From Lichenicola sp964248625 (GTDB taxonomy: Bacteria > Pseudomonadota > Alphaproteobacteria > Acetobacterales > Acetobacteraceae), in assembly GCA_964248625.1 (NCBI GenBank), contig CAXTZG010000051.1, positions 1 to 27,142 on the forward strand: DNA of 27,142 bases, written 5' to 3'. A model generated the notes under the pieces. That model did not search any database. It was not told where the DNA came from and saw nothing but the letters and a program-made list of their open reading frames with translations. Below, piece by piece: positions 1 to 6,424 of the stretch (positions are counted from its first letter, which is position 1; every line of letters starts with the position of its first letter). The translations under genes and the position numbers were made by a program.

Positions 1-1456
1 TCAGCCGCAGCCAGAAGCCGGGCAGCAGCCCGATCAGCAGCGGCAGCACCAGCAGCGCAGCCTGGACGCGCCCGAGCCGGCGCGGGATCTCCTGCGCCGC
101 GGCGCCGCGCGGCGTGCGCGGGCGGCCGAGTGCTGCCACCGCCGCCAGCCGCAGCCAGGCCAGCACCGACAGGCCGGCCGCAACGACGATGCAAGCGACG
201 ACCAGCGCGCTCAGCGCCGACAGACCGGGTCCCAGCAGCCGCGAGACCGACAGCGCCGCCTGCAGCAGCAGCCACAGGCCGCCAAAGCCGCCGGCCGGCG
301 GCACGAATGCCAGCATGGCACCCGCGACGGCGACGAACAGCGTCGCATACGGCATCGACTGCACCAGGCCGCCAAGCCGACCGAGCAGGGCGGCGCCGGC
401 TTCCTCCTCCATCGCCTGCGCCAACCGGAGCGCCGCCAGTCCGGCCGGCAGCTGCACCGACACCAGCAGCAGCGCCGCATCCAGCGCCGAGGTCGCCAGC
501 AGCGGCAGATCGTCCGCCTTGGCCAGCAGGCAGATCCCGACAGCCGTCACCGACAGCGCGTTCTGCAGCCCGAGCAGGCTGCCGACGACGACGCGCACCC
601 GCTCGCCGTTCAGCGCGGCGATCCCCGCCAGCAGCGCCGACAGCAGACCCAGCGCGATCAGCCCATAGCCCCACGCCGCCGGGGGCGCGCTGCCGGCCAG
701 ATCGACCAGCAGCCGCAGCAGCAGGAACAGGCCGAGCGCCGACGCCAGCGGCGGCGTCCAGGCAGGCGATGTGGCGCACAGGCGGCGATGCCAGCCGGCG
801 CAGGGCCACAGGCCGAGCAGCGGCACCACGGCGCCCGCCGTCAGCACCGGCAGCAGGACCGTGCCGCCGAACCCGGCATGGCTGCCGGCAAGCCCGGCGC
901 GCAGCAGCGAGAAGCCGGTGTCCGGCAGCAGCGCGGCGGGCCGCATCGCCAGGCTCGCCAGCAGCGCACAGGCCCCGGCGAGGCAGGCCGCCGCCAGCAG
1001 CGAGATCCGGCCGAACCGCGAGTCCGCCGCGCCCGGCCCGAGCAGCAGGATCGTCGCCGCACCCCCGATCGCCAGCAGGAACACGTCGCCCGACAGCATC
1101 GTCAGGCTCAAGGCCGCGAGGCAGAACTGCCGGAACGCCCGCTCGCGCGTCCCGGTGGCGGCCGAGGCCTCGGCGAAGCCTGCGACCAGGAAGCCCAGCA
1201 GAAGGAACAGCCCGGTCAGCGCATCGAGCTGGATGCCGCCGCTGCCGCCGACGGGGCCGAGCGGCACCGGCAGCGCGGCCAGAATGCCGCCATCGAGCAG
1301 GGCGGCCAGCGTCAGCAGCGCACCGGCGGCCGGCAGCGCCAGGGCCGGAAGCTGGGGCGGGATCGTCGGTCGGGGGCGCCGCAGCAGGGCCGTGATTCCC
1401 GATGCGGCAAGGATCAGCATCAGCAAGGCAAGGCCGATGAGGATCAGGAGACTCAA
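1..1456 (-). CDS. HyfB/MrpD-like proton-translocating-type membrane subunit (3' end outside window)
   Basis: An open minus-strand frame of about 485 codons runs off the left edge. It is almost entirely hydrophobic, with many predicted membrane helices. The best match I can recall is hydrogenase-4 subunit B (HyfB), of the NuoL/M/N and MrpA/D antiporter-like family. The segment near residues 365-380 (FVPPAGGFGGLW) resembles the family AIPPLNGFxSEW motif, and the tail with RPRTPRGAAAQEIP resembles the HyfB region before its last helices. The start is taken as TTG, with GAGG a few bases upstream; an ATG lies 12 codons in. By eye, the conserved charged residues of the pump (helix-5 Glu, helix-7 Lys followed by HxxLP, helix-8 Lys, and the NHALFKG His/Lys) are replaced by neutral or non-matching residues. 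Such proteins normally sit in a membrane complex with HyfC/E/F-like partners, which would lie to the left. The family call is fairly sure; the function is not. Confidence 0.65.
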   Translation of the reverse strand, partial: MSLLILIGLALLMLILAASGITALLRRPRPTIPPQLPALALPAAGALLTLAALLDGGILAALPVPLGPVGGSGGIQLDALTGLFLLLGFLVAGFAEASAATGTRERAFRQFCLAALSLTMLSGDVFLLAIGGAATILLLGPGAADSRFGRISLLAAACLAGACALLASLAMRPAALLPDTGFSLLRAGLAGSHAGFGGTVLLPVLTAGAVVPLLGLWPCAGWHRRLCATSPAWTPPLASALGLFLLLRLLVDLAGSAPPAAWGYGLIALGLLSALLAGIAALNGERVRVVVGSLLGLQNALSVTAVGICLLAKADDLPLLATSALDAALLLVSVQLPAGLAALRLAQAMEEEAGAALLGRLGGLVQSMPYATLFVAVAGAMLAFVPPAGGFGGLWLLLQAALSVSRLLGPGLSALSALVVACIVVAAGLSVLAWLRLAAVAALGRPRTPRGAAAQEIPRRLGRVQAALLVLPLLIGLLPGFWLRL

Positions 1457-1514
1457 CGAGACCTCATGCGGCGTGCGACACTGAGGATATGCTATTCGGG
1501 TGACGGGGGAAGAG

Positions 1515-1558
1515 CCAGGGGCGCCGCCCCTGGACCCCGCCAAAGGCGAAGCCTTTGG
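1515..1558. repeat. Double short hairpin, intergenic repeat / likely bidirectional terminator
   Basis: There are two perfect 8-bp stems, each with a 3-nt loop. CCAGGGGC (1515-1522) pairs with GCCCCTGG (1526-1533), and CCAAAGGC (1540-1547) pairs with GCCTTTGG (1551-1558). They lie between the stop of the aldo/keto reductase gene (1569) and the start of the HyfB-like gene (1456), both on the minus strand. From memory, this GGGGTCCAGGGG/CCAAAGGC-type unit recurs between genes in Acetobacteraceae genomes. Only one copy is present here, so its repeated nature is recalled rather than seen. There is no U-run, so any termination would not be of the classical type. Confidence 0.6.
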
Positions 1559-1568
1559 AAACCGGGGG

Positions 1569-2426
1569 CTAGAGCATCGCGAGCGGGATCTTGGCGTCCG
1601 GCGGCGGAAAGGCGCGGTCGAGGTCGGCCAGGTCTTCGGGCGTCAGCGTCATCGCGGCGGCGGCGGCGTTTTCCCGCACATGCGCGGTGGTGCCGGCCTT
1701 GGGAATGCTGATGACGTTGGGCCGCAGCAGGGTCCAGGCGAGCGCCACCTGCGCCGGCGTCGCCTCGTGCCGCGCCGCCACCGCGGCGAGTGCCGGCGCA
1801 CGCAGCAGATCCCCGCCCTGGCCGACCGGCGAATACGCCATCAGCGGAATGCCCTGCTCCACCGAATACGGCATCAGGTCATGCTCGATGCCGCGATAGT
1901 CGAGGTTGTAGAGCACCTGGTCGGCGACACAGCCACCGGGACGCGCCAGGCCGGCGAACTCGCCCATGTCCTCCACGTCGAAGTTCGAGACGCCCCAGTC
2001 GCGGACCAGCCCCTGCGCCCGCATCGCCTCGAAGCCCTCGACGGTCTCGGCAAGCGAGGTGCCGCCGCGCCAGTGCAGCAGATAGAGATCGATCCGCTCG
2101 ACGCCGAGCCGCTTCAGGCTGCGCCGGCAGGCGGCCGGAATGCCCGCGCGCGTCGCATTCGAGGGCAGCACCTTGGTGACCAGATAGACCTGGTCCCGCC
2201 TGCCGGCGATCGCCTCGCCGACCAGCTCCTCCGACGCGCCGTCGCCATACATCTCGGCGGTGTCGATCAGGGTCAGGCCGAGCTCCAGGCCGAGGCGGAG
2301 GCTGGCGAGCTCCGCCTTGCGCCGCGCCCGATCCTCGCCCATCCGCCAGGTTCCCTGGCCGAGGCCGGGCACCTGCGAGCCGTCCGGAAGCCGGACCGTG
2401 CGCAGGGCGGCCTGGGCCTCAGCCAC
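1569..2426 (-). CDS. Aldo/keto reductase
   Basis: This 285-residue protein is a complete soluble (alpha/beta)8-barrel NADPH-dependent oxidoreductase of the aldo/keto reductase superfamily. The catalytic tetrad is visible: Asp55 and Tyr60 in LIDTAEMYGDG, Lys85 in YLVTKVLP and His118 in DLYLLHWRG. The VSNF strand follows at about residue 145, and the C-terminal cofactor segment is IPKAGTTAHVREN. It resembles the 2,5-diketo-gluconate reductase/YeaE-like group, but the substrate cannot be read from sequence. The start is GTG at 2426. It overlaps the last codons of the upstream small gene (stop at 2419-2421) by eight bases, which suggests translational coupling. A double hairpin follows the stop. 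Confidence 0.9.
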   Translation of the reverse strand: MAEAQAALRTVRLPDGSQVPGLGQGTWRMGEDRARRKAELASLRLGLELGLTLIDTAEMYGDGASEELVGEAIAGRRDQVYLVTKVLPSNATRAGIPAACRRSLKRLGVERIDLYLLHWRGGTSLAETVEGFEAMRAQGLVRDWGVSNFDVEDMGEFAGLARPGGCVADQVLYNLDYRGIEHDLMPYSVEQGIPLMAYSPVGQGGDLLRAPALAAVAARHEATPAQVALAWTLLRPNVISIPKAGTTAHVRENAAAAAMTLTPEDLADLDRAFPPPDAKIPLAML

Positions 2427-2607
2427 CCGTGTCGCCGCCGGCGGTCTCGGTGTCGTGGCGGCTGGTGTCGGGCGCGCCGGTCGCCGTGCCCTGATCCATC
2501 TCGTCCGGGACGCCGTTGGTGACGCCCGGCGTGTTCATGTGCTCGTCCGACTGGGGCGGCGGCCCCTTGGCGGCGTCCTCCGGATGTTTCTGTTCGGTTG
2601 TGGCCAT
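2419..2607 (-). CDS. Small hydrophilic, probably disordered protein
   Basis: This 62-residue protein starts at an ATG with a strong upstream GGAGG at good spacing. It is rich in Asp, Glu, Thr, Gly and Pro, has no hydrophobic stretch or cysteine, and is expected to be soluble and unstructured. The C-terminus is a run of Thr, Asp and Gly (TSRHDTETAGGDTGG). Its stop overlaps the GTG start of the aldo/keto reductase, so the two are probably translated together. I do not recognise the family; short acidic proteins of this kind are common in Acetobacteraceae and are often annotated as hypothetical. Confidence comes from the ribosome site and the coupling, not from homology. Confidence 0.65.
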   Translation of the reverse strand: MATTEQKHPEDAAKGPPPQSDEHMNTPGVTNGVPDEMDQGTATGAPDTSRHDTETAGGDTGG

Positions 2608-2698
2608 TGCGGGCCCTCCTTCCTGCTGATCACCCAAAGCCCGGCCGGCGCATCCGGTTGCGACGCCGGCACGCTTCTGCGTCCGCCACGCCGGACGG

Positions 2699-3145
2699 TC
2701 AGCGGGCGCGCGCCCAGCCCCTGGGTTCCTGCCGCCAGTAGGCCAGCGTGTGCCCGGCCGCCTTGGCGTCGGTCCATCGCTGCCTGGCCGCCGCCACCGC
2801 GTCGGGATCGGTGCCGTCGAACAGGTCGAACACGCGCTCGAACCGCGAAGCGTCCGCCGCCGCCACCCCGTCGAGCAGGAACAGGAAGCTGGCGCCGTTC
2901 GGAACCTCGGCATTCTCGCTGATCCAGATCGGCTGCAGCGCCGCATGCCCCATCCGGGCGGTGCCGTGCGGCAGCCAGACCGGCTCGGGCGCCCGCCACA
3001 GCGCCGCATCGAGCGCCTCGACCCGGGCAGCGTCGCCGCAGCGCACCACCGCCCGGCGGGACGCCGACACGGTCCGGGCCAGCAGCGGCGGCAGCGCGTC
3101 CGCGGCCGTCGAGCGGGTGAGATGATAGAACCCGATCTCAGCCAC
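2699..3145 (-). CDS. holC: DNA polymerase III subunit chi
   Basis: This 148-residue protein is the usual length for the chi subunit. Chi belongs to the polymerase III clamp-loader assembly, binds single-strand-binding protein and pairs with psi (holD). Family features seen are the N-terminal GFYHLTRS strand, the WLPHGTARMGHAALQPIWIS segment near residues 57-76 and the NGASFLFLLDG strand near residues 83-93, which corresponds to the usual NxAxFLFLVDG motif. The start is ATG at 3145, divergent from the secreted-protein gene at 3278. The usual neighbour pepA is absent; the next gene on this strand, 91 bp downstream, encodes the small disordered protein. Confidence 0.88.
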   Translation of the reverse strand: MAEIGFYHLTRSTAADALPPLLARTVSASRRAVVRCGDAARVEALDAALWRAPEPVWLPHGTARMGHAALQPIWISENAEVPNGASFLFLLDGVAAADASRFERVFDLFDGTDPDAVAAARQRWTDAKAAGHTLAYWRQEPRGWARAR

Positions 3146-3277
3146 GACTGCCTTGCTCCCGCCGCATACCCGGCCAACACTCCTGCCGAACCATCATCGG
3201 GCGGAAGCGCTGCCGGCGCGGCACGCCCGCGCCGACGCGGCCCCGCACCGCCGAGGCCGCTCCAGAAGGAACCCGCC

Positions 3278-3637
3278 ATGTCCCGGACACCGCGTCATCA
3301 TGCAGCACTCGCAGCCGGCCTGCTTGCCCTGTCGCTGCCGATCCCCGGCCTCATGGCCACGGCACAGGCCCAGGCCTCGGCTCCCGACTCCGCGCCGGAC
3401 TCCGAAGTCAGCAGCGGACAAAGGGTGACCGGGACCACGCACACGCACAAGTCGACCTATTCCAAGACCAGCCCGGAGCAGCCGGCACCGGCCACGGCGC
3501 AGAAGGTGCCGCCGTCGGAGCGCCTGTCGAGCGGCTCGACGCAGTCGAAGGAGCAGGTGGCGCCGATCCCGGATGCGCCGGTCCGGCCCGGCACCAACGT
3601 CTCGCCCGGTCAGGATACGCCGAAGCCGCACGGCTGA
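3278..3637 (+). CDS. Small secreted disordered protein
   Basis: This 119-residue protein starts at an ATG preceded by AGAAGGA (3264-3270). The N-terminus is a clear Sec signal peptide: basic MSRTPRHH, a hydrophobic core to about residue 25, and a cleavage site of the AQAQA-S type. The mature part has low complexity, rich in Ser, Thr, Pro and Gln with several Lys, and has no domain I recognise. It is expected to be periplasmic or exported. It is divergent from holC and convergent with the histidine phosphatase gene, with only four bases between the stops. Function unknown. Confidence 0.75.
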   Translation: MSRTPRHHAALAAGLLALSLPIPGLMATAQAQASAPDSAPDSEVSSGQRVTGTTHTHKSTYSKTSPEQPAPATAQKVPPSERLSSGSTQSKEQVAPIPDAPVRPGTNVSPGQDTPKPHG

Positions 3638-3641
3638 GCCC

Positions 3642-4196
3642 CTATGGCGGCAGCCCGAAGCCCTGGACCCGCCAGCGCCCGGTCCAGGACAGCCGCGCCC
3701 GGGTGAGCGGCGCCACGTCGATGGCATGATCCGACGGCGGCGGCGTGCCGATCGCCGCCGACAGCAGGGCCCGCACCACCGCCGGATGCGTGATCGCCAC
3801 CACATGCCGTCCCATCCCCGGCACGGTGCCAAGCCAGGCGGCGGCGCGGCTCCGGAGTGCCGCGAGGCTTTCCCCGCCCGGCGGCGCCCAGCATGGATCA
3901 TCCAGCCAGGCGGCGAGCTGGTCCGGCGGCAGCTCTGCCAGCCCGCACCCTGCCCAGGCACCGCTCGACAGGTCGCGCAGTGCGGGATCGGCAACCGTGC
4001 CGACCCCGAGTCGCGCGACGACCTCGCTCACGCGCCGCAACGGGCTCGTCACCACCAGATCCGCATCCGCCAGCACGCCCTGCGCCAGCCGGCGCAGCGC
4101 GTCGTGCGCGTCCGCATCCGGCATCTCGTCGTCGGGCGGGAACCGCCCCTGCCGCATCGACGGTGTCGCGGGAGAACACAGGCAGGTCAGACGCAT
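3642..4196 (-). CDS. Histidine phosphatase family protein, alpha-ribazole-phosphatase-like, nucleophile His replaced
   Basis: This 184-residue protein belongs to the phosphoglycerate-mutase/histidine phosphatase superfamily. Its place in a B12 locus suggests a role like alpha-ribazole phosphatase (CobC of Salmonella), which removes the phosphate late in cobalamin synthesis. Family signs are the N-terminal strand followed by PATPSMRQGRFPPDD, the VVTSPLRR segment near residue 48, the GGESLAALRSR helix and the second catalytic His in AITHPAVVRALL. The N-terminal phosphohistidine position, normally His in an RHG or HAAT motif, reads LCSPAT, so the nucleophile is missing. It may be inactive, or its start region may be divergent. 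It sits head-to-head with the cobalamin riboswitch and cbtB. Confidence 0.8.
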   Translation of the reverse strand: MRLTCLCSPATPSMRQGRFPPDDEMPDADAHDALRRLAQGVLADADLVVTSPLRRVSEVVARLGVGTVADPALRDLSSGAWAGCGLAELPPDQLAAWLDDPCWAPPGGESLAALRSRAAAWLGTVPGMGRHVVAITHPAVVRALLSAAIGTPPPSDHAIDVAPLTRARLSWTGRWRVQGFGLPP

Positions 4197-4222
4197 CGCC
4201 AGGCGGGTGCTCCTGTCGCATC

Positions 4223-4351
4223 AAGGCTCGGTTCGACCGCCACCAGGCACCGACACTAGGCTTCCAGTCCCTCGTGGACGAGGAAGCCGGTGCAAGCCCG
4301 GCACGGTCGCGCCACTGTAACCGCCAGGGAGACCTGCGGGAGCCAGACCTT
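4223..4351 (+). ncRNA. Cobalamin (AdoCbl) riboswitch
   Basis: The plus strand carries the conserved core of the B12 riboswitch. AGGAAGCCGGTGCAAGCCCG lies near 4280-4300, GCCACTGTAACCG (the B12-box region) at 4311-4323, and the closing GGGAGCCAGACC at 4339-4350. An AAGGCT near 4223 can pair with the AGACCTT near 4345 to close P1. The leader continues for about 105 bases to cbtB. It contains a palindrome at 4386-4399 (ATTCCCGCGGGAAT) flanked by GGACG (4377-4381) and CGTCC (4400-4404), which could serve as the expression platform. Binding of cobalamin would be expected to reduce expression of the downstream cobalt-transport genes. Outer boundaries are approximate. Confidence 0.93.
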
Positions 4352-4456
4352 CATCCACGCCATCACACCATCGCCGGGACGCGCCATTCCCGCGGGAATC
4401 GTCCATAAACCGCACGCATCGTCTCTCACGCAGATCGCGTTCCGGCACCGGTCCCG

Positions 4457-4618
4457 TTGCGCACGCTGGCGCCCTGGGCAGTCTTCGGCGCGGTCCTGGC
4501 GGCGTTGCTGATCTACGTCGTCGGCGCCGAGCAGGGCGCCACCTCCCTGATCGCCGGCCATGCGGTGCACGAGTTCGTGCATGACGGGCGGCACCTGCTC
4601 GGCTTTCCCTGCCACTGA
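4457..4618 (+). CDS. cbtB: CbtB, cobalt transporter small subunit (start uncertain)
   Basis: The frame encodes a short protein with one membrane helix (APWAVFGAVLAALLIYVVG) followed by a His-rich tail, HAVHEFVHDGRHLLGFPCH. That tail matches the C-terminal metal-binding signature of CbtB, the small partner of CbtA in predicted cobalt uptake under B12 control. No ATG or GTG start is available: the frame opens after a TAA at 4406-4408, and the first usual start is TTG at 4457, with no good ribosome site. Known CbtB proteins carry about 15 more N-terminal residues, which here would begin near 4409, so either the start codon has been lost or a rare start is used. cbtA follows after 13 bases. Confidence 0.7.
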   Translation: MRTLAPWAVFGAVLAALLIYVVGAEQGATSLIAGHAVHEFVHDGRHLLGFPCH

Positions 4619-4631
4619 CGGGGGCGCCGTC

Positions 4632-5359
4632 ATGGCCGGACGCCTGCTCGCCCGAGGCATGCTGCTGGGCATCGTTTCCGCCTGCCTGATGATCGCTGTC
4701 GCCGAGCTGTTCGGCGAGCCGCAGGTGGCGCGCGCCATCGCGTTCGAGCAGGCGATGCACCGCGCGGCCGGACTGGCGGCCGAGCCGGAGCTGGTCAGCC
4801 GCACCGTCCAGCGCGGCGTCGGACTGCTGACGGCAGGACCGATGTATGGCGCGGCCTTCGGCGGGCTGTTCGCGCTGGTCTTCGCGTCGTTGTTCCAGCG
4901 CATCGGCCGGCTGTCGCCACGGCCGCTGTCGGCCTGGCTGGCGCTCGCCGGCTTCATCGCCATCGCGCTGGTGCCGATGCTCAAATATCCGCCCAACCCG
5001 CCCTCGATCGGTGCGCCCGAGACCATCGGGCTGCGCACGGCGCTGTGTTTCGAGCTGATGCTGGTGTCGGTCGGCGCCGTCGTGCCCGGTGCTCGCCGGC
5101 CGATGGCTCATGGCCCGACCTCTGGAACGCGGTCCCGGCCGGAACCATGACCTTCCTGCTCGTCGTGGCCGTCGCCCTGCTGGTCATGCCGGAGGTCAGC
5201 GAGATCCCGGCGCAGTTCCCGGCGGTGGTGCTGTGGCGACTCCAGATCGCGAACCTCGGCATGCAGGCGGTGCTCTGGTCCAGCCTCGGTCTCGGTCTCG
5301 GCTTCGGCGCCGCGGCCGAGCGCCTGCTGCAGCCGGACGGAACCCGACGTCCGGCCTGA
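4632..5359 (+). pseudogene. cbtA: CbtA, cobalt transporter, broken by a frameshift
   Basis: The product resembles CbtA, a membrane protein of about 240 residues predicted to take up cobalt with CbtB. The first frame (start ATG 4632) gives the N-terminal helix, the EQAMHRAAG segment and LKYPPNPPSIGAPETIGLRT, a CbtA hallmark, to about residue 150. It then turns into a non-family tail ending near 5150. The rest of the family sequence (WPDLWNAVPAG, then EVSEIPAQFPAVVLWR and the last helix) continues in another frame to the TGA at 5357-5359. One missing base near 5105-5115, at about GGCTCATGGCC, would restore a continuous protein. This is either a real mutation or an assembly error; the site is not a homopolymer. 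Confidence 0.8.
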
Positions 5360-5383
5360 GCCCGCGCGCAACGCCGGCCCGTC

Positions 5384-6424
5384 TCAGGTCCCGTCGTCAT
5401 CGAGTGCCGCCTCCAGGCGCGTCCATGCCGCCTCGTCGGGCGGCAGGCCGAAGCGCAGCCAGTCCGGATGGGTCTCGAAGCGACGCACCAGGATGCCGGC
5501 CTCGCCCAGGCGCGCGAACAGCGGGCCGGCATCCCGCCCCCCGGCCAGACGGAACAGCCGGGTGCCGCCGATCACGGCAAGCCCGGCGCGATGCAGCAGC
5601 CGGTCCAGACGCGCCGCCTCGTCCGCCAGCCGTGCGGCGGCGTCCGTCCGCCAGCCGGCATCGGCCAGCGCCTGCAGCCCGGCCTCGATCGCCGGGCCGC
5701 CGACGGCCCAGGGTCCCAGCAGCGCGCGCATGCGGGCAGCATTGCCCGGATCCGACAGCATGAAACCGAGCCGCAGTCCCGCCAGCCCATGGCACTTGCC
5801 GAACGAACGCAGCACCACCAGCCCGGGGCTCGGCAGAAGGGCCGCGGCATCCGGCACATCCGGCTCGAGATCGGCGAAGGCCTCGTCCACCACCAGCACG
5901 CAGCCTTCCCCGGCGCACCGGGCGGCCAGCGCCGCCAGCGCCGACCGCCTCAGGCGACGCCCGTTCGGGTTGTTCGGATTGCACAGCACCAGCGCGGTGC
6001 CCGGTGCCGCCGCCGCCGCCAGCTCTTCAGCATCCGCCACCTCCGTCACCGCGGCACCGGATGCCGCCCAGGCGGCCGCATGCTCGCCGTAGGTGGGCGA
6101 CAGCACCGCCGCGCGCTGGCACGGCAGCAGCACGGGAAGCACCGAGATCAGCATCTGCGAGCCGGGCGCCAGCACGACGCCATCCGGATCGGACGCTCCG
6201 AAGCAGGCCGCCGCGAGCTGCCGCAGCGCCGCCTCGTCCTCCGGCTCCGGCAGTCGCGCGCACGCCGCCTGCGAGACGGGTCGCAGCGGATAGGAATGCG
6301 GATTGATCCCGGTCGACAGGTCCAGGAACGGCGCCGGAGCGTGCGGAAACATCAGCCGCGCCGCCCGCAGCCGCCCGCCATGCAGGAGCGCCGCGCCGGG
6401 TGCTGCTGCCGGCTGCGGAGCCAT
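5384..6424 (-). CDS. cobC: Threonine-phosphate decarboxylase (cobalamin aminopropanol arm)
   Basis: This PLP-dependent fold-type I enzyme makes (R)-1-aminopropan-2-ol phosphate for the lower-ligand arm of cobalamin. It is called CobD in Salmonella and CobC in Pseudomonas denitrificans. Family features are LHGGRL near the start, LDLSTGINPH, the LCNPNNPNGRRL motif, VLVVDEAFADLEPD and the Schiff-base lysine in LRSFGKCHGLAGLRLGF. The ATG at 6424 gives 346 residues. An upstream ATG at 6478 has a better ribosome site (GAGG) and would add 18 residues while overlapping the divergent cbiB gene. It is convergent with cbtA. Confidence 0.88.
   Translation of the reverse strand: MAPQPAAAPGAALLHGGRLRAARLMFPHAPAPFLDLSTGINPHSYPLRPVSQAACARLPEPEDEAALRQLAAACFGASDPDGVVLAPGSQMLISVLPVLLPCQRAAVLSPTYGEHAAAWAASGAAVTEVADAEELAAAAAPGTALVLCNPNNPNGRRLRRSALAALAARCAGEGCVLVVDEAFADLEPDVPDAAALLPSPGLVVLRSFGKCHGLAGLRLGFMLSDPGNAARMRALLGPWAVGGPAIEAGLQALADAGWRTDAAARLADEAARLDRLLHRAGLAVIGGTRLFRLAGGRDAGPLFARLGEAGILVRRFETHPDWLRFGLPPDEAAWTRLEAALDDDGT

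Noticed and set aside
130..1395. Plus-strand frames opposite the HyfB-like gene
   Set aside because: The products are Pro/Arg/Ala-rich without motifs; the minus-strand membrane protein explains the region.
1460..1476. Four-codon ATG...TGA minigene overlapping the TTG start of the HyfB-like gene
   Set aside because: Too short to support; likely chance.
2419..3279. 286-residue minus-strand frame spanning holC and the small gene
   Set aside because: Only its last 62 codons are supported by a ribosome site; the rest is a shadow of holC.
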